Below are positions 1 to 8,540 of a stretch of DNA of 64,000 nucleotides, piece by piece. Numbering within the stretch: position 1 is the first letter of the stretch; every line of letters starts with the position of its first letter. Location: contig OAPG01000003.1 in NCBI GenBank assembly GCA_900208305.1, positions 1,612,001 to 1,676,000 on the forward strand, read 5' to 3'. The translations under genes and the position numbers were made by a program. The notes beneath the pieces are model-generated. The model was not told the DNA's origin. It saw nothing but the letters and a program-made list of their open reading frames with translations, and ran no database searches. The DNA comes from Melanopsichium pennsylvanicum. Its lineage: Eukaryota > Basidiomycota > Ustilaginomycetes > Ustilaginales.

Positions 1-134
1 AGTTCTTGAACAAGGTGCAGAGACACTGGGATAAACATGGCAAGACTTATAAGGATGTGGTGAATCTGTTGAGTACGACGGACAATCCTGCCGCGCTGCC
101 ACTTGCGTACAGGTTCCAGAGTGCAAGTTTGTAG
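1..134 (+). CDS. C-terminal end of an unrecognised protein (partial, runs off the window)
   Basis: Reading from base 3, an open frame runs for 43 codons to a TAG at 132-134. The peptide is hydrophilic at first (HWDKHGKTYKDVVNLL) and ends in RFQSASL. I do not recognise the family. It is taken as real because the frame is open from the window edge, its composition is protein-like, and the sequence after the stop becomes AT-rich and carries stops in all frames, as a 3' flank would. No PTS1 or other C-terminal signal is visible. The upstream part lies outside the window, so function cannot be assigned. Confidence 0.45.
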   Translation, partial: FLNKVQRHWDKHGKTYKDVVNLLSTTDNPAALPLAYRFQSASL

Positions 135-391
135 AAGCAATGCCATCTTGACATTATGAGAATGGAATAGACTCTAGACTTTTGTTTAGGGTAGAATGTG
201 AACAGTGTGTGAGTTGGAGATGTGGTGCTGTGGATGTGCGTGAGTAGTAGGGTCAGACTTTGCAACGATCAATTGGTGTCACAACGGATAAGACAGTGGA
301 GGCTTCCCCCGCACCCTAAAGCGCACGTCCCTCGTGATAGACTTGTGTATCGAGGTTTGTCGCATCCACCATCGTATCCTTGATCAGACAG

Positions 392-2296
392 ATGGCAATT
401 TGCTCATGCGGCAACACGATGTCTCAAAAACCACCACTCGAATCATACTCTGACGTTGTGATCAGCCCACGTGTCACTCTTCCGCTCTTTCCAGCAGAGA
501 TTCTCGCCGACATTATCGAACTAGCGATCATCACATCAACACCCTGCCCGCTTTTACCCCCAACACCTACTTCTTCCACCAACGATTCACCACCATCGCC
601 ATTCACAACTGCACTTCGCTCAACGTACACCTCCTCATGGGCCTGGCTTAGATCCTTGCTCTATGTCAACAAGTTCTTCTATTCCATAGCCCGTCCTCTT
701 CTTCTTCGAACAATTACGCTGGAAACTCCCTCTGCCGCACAATCGTTTTTTCGTTCAATATCTTCAAACTGTGTAGCCGCAGTAGATACACTGGCAAGGG
801 TGCAGAGAGCTTGGCTCGGCAACTTGAGCGCGTTGGAGAGGGAGACGGAATTGAGATTGGATCCAGTCGGGTTGAGGCTGAGCGAGGCAGCTTGGTGGGA
901 GGAATGCGCTATGGGAGGTTTCGTTGTCGGGCATGCTTACGCCAGCCGTCTCAAACAAAAAAGGAGGGACAAAGGCAAGGGCAGAACAAGAGAAGAGGAG
1001 GAGAGCAAGAGGGAGAGGGAGAGGCGGTATCGCACTGTGAGTGTGTATTGGGCAGAAGAGCAGTTGGTAGAGGAGGTGAGCGATCCAGGTTTCTCTACCG
1101 ATAGCGAGGACTCCGATACAAGCAACGAGGATACCGATGATATACCGGAAGGACATCGGCAAAACGACTTGTCACGGCTGTTGCCACTATTATCAACATC
1201 AGCGCAACGCAGTCAGCAGAACGGTGTGAGCCCATCACAAAGACGAAGCTCGCACAACAGCTCAGAATCATCACGAGATCCACGCATCGATCGCCCACAG
1301 GAACCAGCTTGGCAAACACTGTACTCGCGTCAAAGATATCCCTTGCCGATTCGCACAAGAGCTCAACCTATCTCAGCCGCATCGACATCGGATAATTCTG
1401 CTCCGCGAGGTCCATCAATGAGCTGGGTTGGGCCAGCAGAAGGCGACTTGGACCCGTGGGATATGCAGGATGCTCAGGACCGTCTTGCTGCTCTTGCCAA
1501 CTCACCTTCTGTCTGTGCGAGCTCCGTTCCACTCGAACATGCTCAAGACCTCGAGTCTGAACCAGTCGATCCATCTTGCTCACCATCTCCACTTGCTTCA
1601 GCGCAGCAACAGATCCGTCATTCCCGGCGAAACCGCGAGATCTATGCTTACCATCTGACCACAGCAACACTGGATCCGTTCATCAATCCACTCCTCTCCT
1701 CGCTTCGTTCGCTTCGCCTAATCACTCTCACCTTCTACCCGGGCCACCTGTTGGACGATGACAAGCTCGAGCACATGCTCCGACGAATTCTTTCGCCGTC
1801 AGAATGTCCCAGATTGCAAACCCTGTTGATTCGCATCGTATTCGATACAGCCAGTGCGGGCAGTAGGATGAGACGCTTTGAACGGACAAAAACGATTGCG
1901 GGAGCGGCGGACAGGATTGGGGATGAGAGGGTGAGGGTGATGCTTGTAAATGACAGTGTGGGCCAAGGAAAGCTTGTAGCATTGCCAAAAGATGAAGGAG
2001 TGGGAAGTGGTGTGGGGGTGCTTACTAGAAAAGCAATATCGTTGACCATGGAGGGATGGTGGAGCCGAGTTCTGCAGCAGAACCACTCCTCGTACGGGCA
2101 GGAGCTGCCAGAAATTGTGCAAAGCGAGGAAGACGAAGTCGGAGCGTCAGGGGAGGTGGCAAGATTGAAGCGAGAGCGAAAGCTGTCGAATTGGCAAATG
2201 TTCTTTCCGCCGCAACAAGTCGGAAGTTCTGCGCATCTGATCAACCTGATTTACCACTGCGATGCTTGGCCAGACTGTCCGGATCCTATCGCATAG
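392..2296 (+). CDS. F-box-like hypothetical protein
   Basis: A 634-residue protein if the first ATG (392) is used; a second ATG at 419 (MSQKPPLES) is an equally good start. Residues about 28-110 read LPLFPAEILADIIELA ... LLYVNKFFYSIARPLLLRTITL. This is the typical layout of fungal F-box-like proteins: a short helix with the L-P-x-E-I-L core, a variable loop, then the 'vN+xfy' helix. The middle (about 195-450) is basic, then acidic and Ser-rich, with no clear domain. From about 435 there is a leucine-rich stretch (LSSLRSLRLITLTF) of the kind seen in leucine-rich-repeat remnants of F-box proteins. F-box proteins generally bring substrates to SCF ubiquitin ligases, but nothing here shows a substrate. 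No introns are needed. Homology is at motif level only. Confidence 0.7.
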   Translation: MAICSCGNTMSQKPPLESYSDVVISPRVTLPLFPAEILADIIELAIITSTPCPLLPPTPTSSTNDSPPSPFTTALRSTYTSSWAWLRSLLYVNKFFYSIARPLLLRTITLETPSAAQSFFRSISSNCVAAVDTLARVQRAWLGNLSALERETELRLDPVGLRLSEAAWWEECAMGGFVVGHAYASRLKQKRRDKGKGRTREEEESKRERERRYRTVSVYWAEEQLVEEVSDPGFSTDSEDSDTSNEDTDDIPEGHRQNDLSRLLPLLSTSAQRSQQNGVSPSQRRSSHNSSESSRDPRIDRPQEPAWQTLYSRQRYPLPIRTRAQPISAASTSDNSAPRGPSMSWVGPAEGDLDPWDMQDAQDRLAALANSPSVCASSVPLEHAQDLESEPVDPSCSPSPLASAQQQIRHSRRNREIYAYHLTTATLDPFINPLLSSLRSLRLITLTFYPGHLLDDDKLEHMLRRILSPSECPRLQTLLIRIVFDTASAGSRMRRFERTKTIAGAADRIGDERVRVMLVNDSVGQGKLVALPKDEGVGSGVGVLTRKAISLTMEGWWSRVLQQNHSSYGQELPEIVQSEEDEVGASGEVARLKRERKLSNWQMFFPPQQVGSSAHLINLIYHCDAWPDCPDPIA

Positions 2297-2841
2297 ATTT
2301 CCGTCGATACAATATAGCACTCTTGCCAATCTGGAACGCACAGCGCCCTCCGAGTAGTATTTTTGACTGTCTCAACTTACAGTAAATGAATGGCGTGACA
2401 AGTGCCGACGTATAAGCCCTCAAGCCACCGAAGGAGAAGGAGTGGCGCTCTCGGAACGTATCCTGTTCACAACATGAGACAAACGTTGAACAAGTTGAGC
2501 TCGTTCTTTCAACAAAGTCCCCGCCGATCATACGCAAGCAAAGACTTGAGAAAGCTTCAGCTGCTACGTGAAGCAATGACTCGGTGATGCAACGTTATGC
2601 CGATCGCTTCAAGAAAAAATCTCACAGACCGCTCTATATCCCTTCCTTCGAGACGAGGCGTCGCACTGTGAATGTGCTTACTGCCATGCTGTACTGACAG
2701 CCTTACGGATCAGAGAGAGCAACTTGATAGTTCTCACGCTCAGTAAAGAAGCTTTCGGCAGTTGGTTTCCCGCTGCATTGAACCCCATGACCGCGCTCTC
2801 ATTGTGATCAAACCCTTCACGGTAATCATCTCGAGCCGCGT

Positions 2842-3245
2842 GCTTTTGTGGTTGTCGAAGAGGCGTGAGCTACTGCGATGTGGGGTGAGCATGAGATCAC
2901 CGGTCCTTGAGCTATTACGCGAAAAAATGATAGGGGGAAATCTGCGCCATCGGCCAGCTCTCGAGACGATTCAGTCACTTCAAATCACCATGACAATGCA
3001 GTTATGTGCTTACCGATCGATCCTGGAGATTTTCTCTTGCTGTGGTGATGCTAAATCACATACTTTTCTGGTGGTCAAACAGGCGCAAACTAGTGCAATG
3101 CGGGGCAAGGGTGAGATTACCGGTACCTGGGCCATTATGCGAAAGGGTGAAACTCGAGATCTGCGGTATCGGCTAGCTCTCTGCACGATTCGGTCACTTC
3201 ACACCACCAGGACGAAGCAATTTGTCAGTGCTCTTCGACCCTGGA
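2842..3245. repeat. Degenerate tandem duplication, period 220 bp
   Basis: The segments at about 2842-3025 and 3062-3245 align with a constant offset of 219-220 bases. Matching landmarks are AGGCGTGAGCTACTGCGATG (2861) with AGGCGCAAACTAGTGCAATG (3081), GAGATCACCGGT (2893) with GAGATTACCGGT (3113), and CAGTCACTTCA with CGGTCACTTCA near 2972 and 3191. Identity by eye is about 70 percent. A fainter third copy may precede it near 2650. No open frame is conserved between the copies, so this looks like an old noncoding duplication or satellite remnant. Confidence 0.65.
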
Positions 3246-4181
3246 GTCAACCCCCCGCTATAGTCATGCCGAAGTGTAGCTCAAACCTTACTTGCCGATT
3301 CTTGAAAGTCGGCACACCGGCGATATGTGAAGCCTAATACAGTACAGTAGATTGAGATTGCTTTGCATATGCAGAGGATATGGGTGTGTGCTCGATAAAC
3401 TGTGCCAAGAAGCGAGTGGGGCGCGGGAATCAAGGGTCCCAGTTTCGTGGGGTTGGAGATATTGCCGCCACTGAAATTAGGACTTTGCGTCCCACTCACT
3501 TTGTTGCCTCTTTGGCTCATTGTATTGATTTGACCTAGGGAATCTTTGGGAGCCATTAAGGATGGTGCGCTGAATACTATGGACGGACAAGGTAGGTCTC
3601 GACGCTGATTGGGAGGCTTTGGCGAAGGGAACAAAGCGAGATTGCGGCGAATAAATCAAAAATAAAAAATAAAAATCAAGTCGAGTACAGAGGCCGCGCA
3701 GCTGTGGACTATGGCAGCTCATTGCCTTGATGCCATTGAACAAATATGGAGAGGCACACGGCAGTGCATTAGCGGAAGAAGAGCTGGAGCCTTTCGATTG
3801 ACCAGGTCAAACAAAGAGTCGTTCTGCCTCGCAAGGGGCAATGTTATATGATCATCGACGCAACCGCAATGTTCTGCTTTATGCAGCTGCAGGAAGAAGC
3901 TATGGCCGACGATGGTCATAACTTCGCCCCGGGGAAGCGAGATGTGAACTACATGTCAGAAGCGAGGTCCTCCTTCCCCAGACAACTTTCGGTAAACTTT
4001 CGTCAACTTTCTTCGAGAACTTCCACGCAAGCGGCTTGTTGCTTTTCGTCCTCACCGATTGGCGGCGAAAAAGATGCCGTCGGATTATTCGTCCGCCGGT
4101 GGTGATGCCAGGACGAGACGTCAAAGAGCGCGACAGCAAGCTGTTGCATGAACGAAGGCGCAGCGTGGTCACCACAAAAGC

Positions 4182-4188
4182 ATATAAG
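4182..4188 (+). promoter_or_regulatory. TATA-like box of the GH54 arabinofuranosidase gene
   Basis: ATATAAG lies 178 bases upstream of the ATG at 4366, followed by a pyrimidine-rich leader. The position and sequence fit a core promoter of a strongly regulated secreted enzyme. Called from sequence only. Confidence 0.45.
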
Positions 4189-4365
4189 CTGCGACTAACA
4201 ACCTACATTTGACAAAAGTTATCCATCATTCATAATAGAGTTCCCACTCCCCAGTCCTGGACGCTACCTGGTCTCTCCCTTACACCCACTCCCGAAAGGT
4301 TAGAAACAAATTCACAGCCCCTATCCATCTTCCTTGCCCCTTCTTTCCACGATTTCACGCAGAAA

Positions 4366-5367
4366 ATGGCGTTCAAGAAGACCGCTTTGGTATCGATGGT
4401 TGCTCTCGCTGCCAGCGCTGCAGCTGCGCCATGTGACATCTACGCCTCCGGTGGTACTCCATGTGTAGCTGCTCACTCCACCACTCGAGCTCTGTACTCG
4501 AGTTACAATGGTCGCCTCTACTCAGTCATTCGTGACTCAGACTCGCGTACCAGCGACATCAACACTCTCAAAGCTGGCGGCGCCGCTAATGCCGCTTCAC
4601 AGGACTCGTTCTGCAGCGGCACAACCTGCCGCATCAATACTATCTACGATCAGTCCGGTCGCGCTAATCATCTCACTGTCGCACCTGCCGGTGGTGCTGC
4701 CTCTGGCCCCGATGATCTTGCTGTAGCCGACGCTGCACCCATCACTGTTTTAGGCCAGAAGGCCTACGGTGTCTACATCTCTCCTGGCACTGGTTACCGC
4801 AATGACAACACCAACGGCATCGCTACTGGCAATCAGGCTGAAGGAATATATGCCGTCTTGGATTCGCAAACTTTTAATTCGGGGTGCTGTTTCGATTATG
4901 GCAATGCTGAGACAAATAACCTCGACGATGGCGCGGGCACCATGGAGGCCATCTACTTTGGCAGCAACACATTCTGGGGTTCTGGTGCCGGTAGTGGTCC
5001 TTGGGTCATGGCTGACCTCGAAGATGGCCTGTTCTCCGGCTACGGCCCCAAGGTGAACACCAACGATCCTTCCATCTCTTCCCGCTTCGTGACTGCCATA
5101 GTCAAGGGCGATGTCAGCAACCTTTGGGCGATCCGCAGCGGTGACAGTCAAAATGGAGGCTTGTCGACTCACTACAGTGGACAGCGACCCTCTGGCTACT
5201 ACCCAATGAAGAAGCAAGGGGCCATCATCCTCGGTATTGGCGGTGACAACTCGAAGAGCGGACAAGGCACTTTCTACGAGGGTGTCATGACCAGCGGATA
5301 CCCAAGTGATGCTACCGAGAACTCTGTGCAGCAAGACGTCGTCGCTGCTAAATACCGGGCCTCTTGA
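4366..5367 (+). CDS. Secreted alpha-L-arabinofuranosidase, GH54 catalytic domain only
   Basis: A 333-residue enzyme that should release terminal arabinose from arabinoxylan and arabinan in plant cell walls. Residues 1-21 form a signal peptide (hydrophobic, Ala-rich, cleaved before PCDIY). The rest follows the catalytic domain of Aspergillus AbfB from CDIYASGGTPCVAAHSTTRA to ENSVQQDVVAAKY. The Glu of the TMEAIYFG motif (E194) fits the GH54 nucleophile and the Asp of GIGGDNS (D294) the acid/base. The adjacent Cys pair C174-C175 matches the unusual vicinal disulfide known in the family. The protein stops where the C-terminal CBM42 arabinose-binding domain normally starts, and no remnant of that domain follows the stop. 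A single exon with TATA-like box 4182-4188 upstream. Family assignment is firm; loss of the binding module is directly visible. Confidence 0.93.
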   Translation: MAFKKTALVSMVALAASAAAAPCDIYASGGTPCVAAHSTTRALYSSYNGRLYSVIRDSDSRTSDINTLKAGGAANAASQDSFCSGTTCRINTIYDQSGRANHLTVAPAGGAASGPDDLAVADAAPITVLGQKAYGVYISPGTGYRNDNTNGIATGNQAEGIYAVLDSQTFNSGCCFDYGNAETNNLDDGAGTMEAIYFGSNTFWGSGAGSGPWVMADLEDGLFSGYGPKVNTNDPSISSRFVTAIVKGDVSNLWAIRSGDSQNGGLSTHYSGQRPSGYYPMKKQGAIILGIGGDNSKSGQGTFYEGVMTSGYPSDATENSVQQDVVAAKYRAS

Positions 5368-6998
5368 GATCGAATATATTGTTTTGTGAGTGATATCGAT
5401 GTAGGCTGAAAGCACAATCTAGCACAAGAATATGTTGAGAAGGCGCATCAAAAGGTCATGATATGGAAGGTAGTAAGAATAACAAGTCACTAGCTTCCCG
5501 ACTCAGCCTTTAGCCACGAGGCGAACAAGACCGTGCCAGGTTCTGTGTGCTGAGCGCTAGCCCCCTTGCAACTCTGGCTAACACTGGCGAGGTTTTGCAC
5601 TGCCATTGATCCAAGATGTAAATAAATCGAAATGTTGATGGTGTACTGCGACGAGTGGTGTTAGAACTGAGCTTTGAAAGAGCTCGTTGCGGGTCTGCAA
5701 TATGTATGTGATTTTTTAATGAACGTGACGCGTTTGCCGTGCTGAAGAAAGCAGTACATGACCAATCGGGCCAGTCATCAGACCGATATTGTGGTAGGTG
5801 TGAACTAAGCTGGTGGTAGTGGTGCTTGTCACCAGCAGGATAGCGGAAAGTTAAAGTCATGAACCATGCACGGAAGAGCAGATATGATGATGGAACAACC
5901 AAGACACATACTCTCATTCACAGACTTACACAATGTGATGGCGACGAAGCTTGCTAAATGCTCCCTCAACTTCTCGGTCTCTGCCTCCGAAGTACTCCAG
6001 CCTTTCTTTTTGCAGCTTTCACTTCCGCGCTCGCCATCGTCGCCACTCCTGATACATATTTGAAGCCGTCGAACATTCTTTGACCGTGCCCCTCACCCTC
6101 CTTCCGTTCCTGCTGCCCTTATCGTTCTAACCTTCTACCTCTGTGTGCCAAGCATTCCGATTTCTCTTGCAGCAATCTCAATGAGATTTGAACACATCTT
6201 GTTGTGTTGTTGTTGGCACGAGAATTTCATTGAAGGAGATCATCTATTGTGAGCGGGTCACTGGCATCTCTGATGGCGACATTTCCCAAAGTGCGATCGA
6301 CACTTTAAAATTTTTACCAATTCACCTAGAATTGTCGCCCTTGAGAATTAAGGCGACACAGGTTCACAAGAAGCAGATCGCTGCACTCTGCTCGTGGCCT
6401 TCAAGCGATTTCTTCTCAGATAGGATCGACGTGTGATCTTCACGCCCTTGACCTCACATTCTCCACATTCTTCAATCTCTTTACTCTTCCTTCACACTCA
6501 TCGATCAAGCGTCTTGACATGCGCTTGAAACATTAAGCTTGAATGTTGAAGCAGCGCACTGAGAAGGGTGATCTGTCATCGTGCTGTCTCAACTTTGTCG
6601 TGAACTAGTGCTCATTGAGCTGAAAGGAGCACCGTTCACAATAGAGAACACAGTAACAGGGGCTGCAGTGCCCGGTTTGAAGCTGATCACACTTGTTCGG
6701 CAAGTCGTGATGGGGCAATATACAGTACAAGTGAAGAGTGGCTTGACTCCAATGCTAGCTCTTCAATTTCCAGAGCCATACCGTTGGACAACGGCAGGGT
6801 CCTCGAGAGAGCCGAGGTGTCCTGGTGGTCAAGATTGAAGGTGGTGTTCGAACGGCTTTCATCTAACCCTTCAATGGAGATGCACACACATCGCAGGCAC
6901 AAGCACTGGATGGCTGTCAGGTGAGTTGATATGCCATGTAAGAGGCGAATTATACATGAACGTCAACAAATGAGTGTACGTGGTGAGGCTCGAGATGC
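5368..6998. other. Convergent intergenic region, no gene seen
   Basis: 1.6 kb between the 3' ends of the GH54 and eIF2 alpha genes. Open frames here are short, lack domains and do not look coding. A small inverted repeat (TGTCGCC at 6333-6339, GGCGACA at 6352-6358) could form a 7-bp hairpin. Nothing else is supported. Confidence 0.5.
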
Positions 6999-7895
6999 TT
7001 ACTCGTCGCCCTCGGAATCCTCGTCTCCCTCGACTTCGGCGTTTTCCTTTTCGACACGAGCCATGAGCTGTTCGAGTTCCTGGTCTTCGACCTCAGAGAC
7101 GGTCTTGGGCTTCATCTTGATGTTGACGTCACCACCGTTGGCACGGATGCTCTCGGTGATCTTCTCCAGCGCCTGTTCCATCAATGCGATACCGCCGACC
7201 TTGTCGGTGGAGTTGGTGATAAGAACGTAAAGTGGTGGTGCGACGAGCTTGATTTTGATGGGAATCTGCTCGGTTGAAACGGCCTCGCCTGCACGAAGCG
7301 CCTTCTTGACGGCGTCGATGCCTTCGTAACCGAAGCATGTAACTTCGACGTCGGCACGGATCTTGACGGGCTGGGGTGTCATTCGTCGTGCGATATTGGC
7401 TTGGAGTTCCTTGCGCACTTCGTCGTCCATCTGAATGCCCTCAAAGGTCTTGTCCATGTCGAGGATAGCGAGCTTGAAAGCGTCGAATGCGTGACCGTAC
7501 TTGTCGTGCAATGGGAAGACGATGGTATCGTAAAGGTCCTCTACTTCACGGTTGAGCTTTCCGGCAACGTGAGCCATGATGGAGTGCACTGCCTTGGACT
7601 TGGTGAACTGATCCTCGCACTTGATGACGTCCTCTGGCGAGACACGACGCTTGGACAAGTCGATGTATCCCTTCTCCTTGTCAACACGCAGTACAACGAC
7701 GACCTCGTTCCTGCCGACCCGGATGAGTTTTTGAATCGATCGGATACGACGTCTTGAAAGCTCGGAAAGCAAGATCATTCCTTCGGCGCCATCGTATTCG
7801 AGCAACTTGACGTATGCACCCATCTCTGCAATCTGCTGCACCTGGCACATGACCACCTCGTCGACGTCCGGCAACTCCTTTTTGTAGAAACGCAT
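6999..7895 (-). CDS. SUI2: Translation initiation factor eIF2 subunit alpha
   Basis: A 298-residue eIF2 alpha, close to the 304 residues of the yeast protein. It is a subunit of the GTP-binding eIF2 complex that brings initiator Met-tRNA to the 40S ribosome. The N-terminal S1 domain (about 10-85) contains IAEMGAYVKLLEYDGAEGM and ILLSELSRRRIRSI. Ser47 in SELSRRR corresponds to the regulatory Ser51 phosphorylated by Gcn2-type kinases, so stress control of translation should be intact. A helical domain and the alpha/beta C-terminal domain (PPLYVLITNSTDKVGG) follow, then the usual acidic tail (EGDEDSEGDE). The start MRFYKKELPDVDEVVM is a few residues shorter than in animals but begins at the conserved RFY. 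It is convergent with the GH54 gene and divergent from the F-box/ankyrin gene. Confidence 0.96.
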   Translation of the reverse strand: MRFYKKELPDVDEVVMCQVQQIAEMGAYVKLLEYDGAEGMILLSELSRRRIRSIQKLIRVGRNEVVVVLRVDKEKGYIDLSKRRVSPEDVIKCEDQFTKSKAVHSIMAHVAGKLNREVEDLYDTIVFPLHDKYGHAFDAFKLAILDMDKTFEGIQMDDEVRKELQANIARRMTPQPVKIRADVEVTCFGYEGIDAVKKALRAGEAVSTEQIPIKIKLVAPPLYVLITNSTDKVGGIALMEQALEKITESIRANGGDVNIKMKPKTVSEVEDQELEQLMARVEKENAEVEGDEDSEGDE

Positions 7896-8540
7896 GTTGG
7901 CTGGGCTATTGGGAAGGTGTGAAGAGATTCAAACGTGAACGTGATAGCGGATCGAACCCAGATTCGGCAACGGCAAGGGTGATCAGAGCCTGATTCTCAA
8001 GGTCGTTCAGAAGAACAAGCGAATCGTATGTTCTAGCGATGGTACAGATGACGATTCGAGGTCGTGATCCGGATCGAGAGGTGAGATGATAGCGGATCAA
8101 AGGGATGATTAATAGTGATGAGAAATCTCAAATTCTTGTTTTTTGCGCCAAGTTCCAGGACAGCTCTTCTGGCGAAGAAAGAACACAGCAAAGAGAGAGT
8201 ATGTGCAGCGTATGCGAAGTGATTGGGACTGAGCCAACTTCACGTGATGCAAAATTCTTCCTATCGGCCGCCATTTTCTACAAATTAGCAATTGTTAGAC
8301 CTTTATCACGGCTAGCAAAAGTGGAGGTTTCGCTGTCGGCGAATTTCTCTCTTTTTGGTTTTGACAGCGGCAGCTTGCCACGAAACTTTGTTTTTCTCTG
8401 CGAAAGGGTCCAATGCAAAGAACAAACACCACACTGCTCTACCCTTTCGGCTTATTTTACACGACTCATCGAGAGGAAACTTGTCTATCTGACTCACGCA
8501 CGATCATCTTGGCCTTTGACTCGGTCTGCCAACGTTCAGC
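7896..8540. promoter_or_regulatory. Divergent promoter region between SUI2 and the F-box/ankyrin gene
   Basis: 645 bases separate two divergently transcribed start codons. The SUI2 leader side contains GATCCGCTATCA twice (minus strand, near 7950 and 8090), a short direct repeat. No coding sequence or clear TATA box is seen. Confidence 0.45.

Larger units (their letters stand above)
2297..4365. other. Intergenic region with a degenerate tandem repeat and the GH54 promoter
   Basis: No convincing gene in 2.1 kb. The first kilobase carries a diverged 220-bp tandem repeat (listed separately). A 191-codon open frame across the repeat has no domain or codon signature and is not called. The last 400 bp form the promoter of the arabinofuranosidase gene, with a TATA-like box at 4182-4188 and a CCCCGGGG palindrome at 3927-3934. 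That palindrome contains the CCGGGG form of the Mig1/CreA repressor site (inference only). Confidence 0.6.

Noticed and set aside
2762..3337. A 191-codon open frame on the plus strand
   Set aside because: It spans the degenerate 220-bp tandem repeat, the two copies do not encode similar peptides in a conserved way, it has no domain, and its first codon is not ATG.
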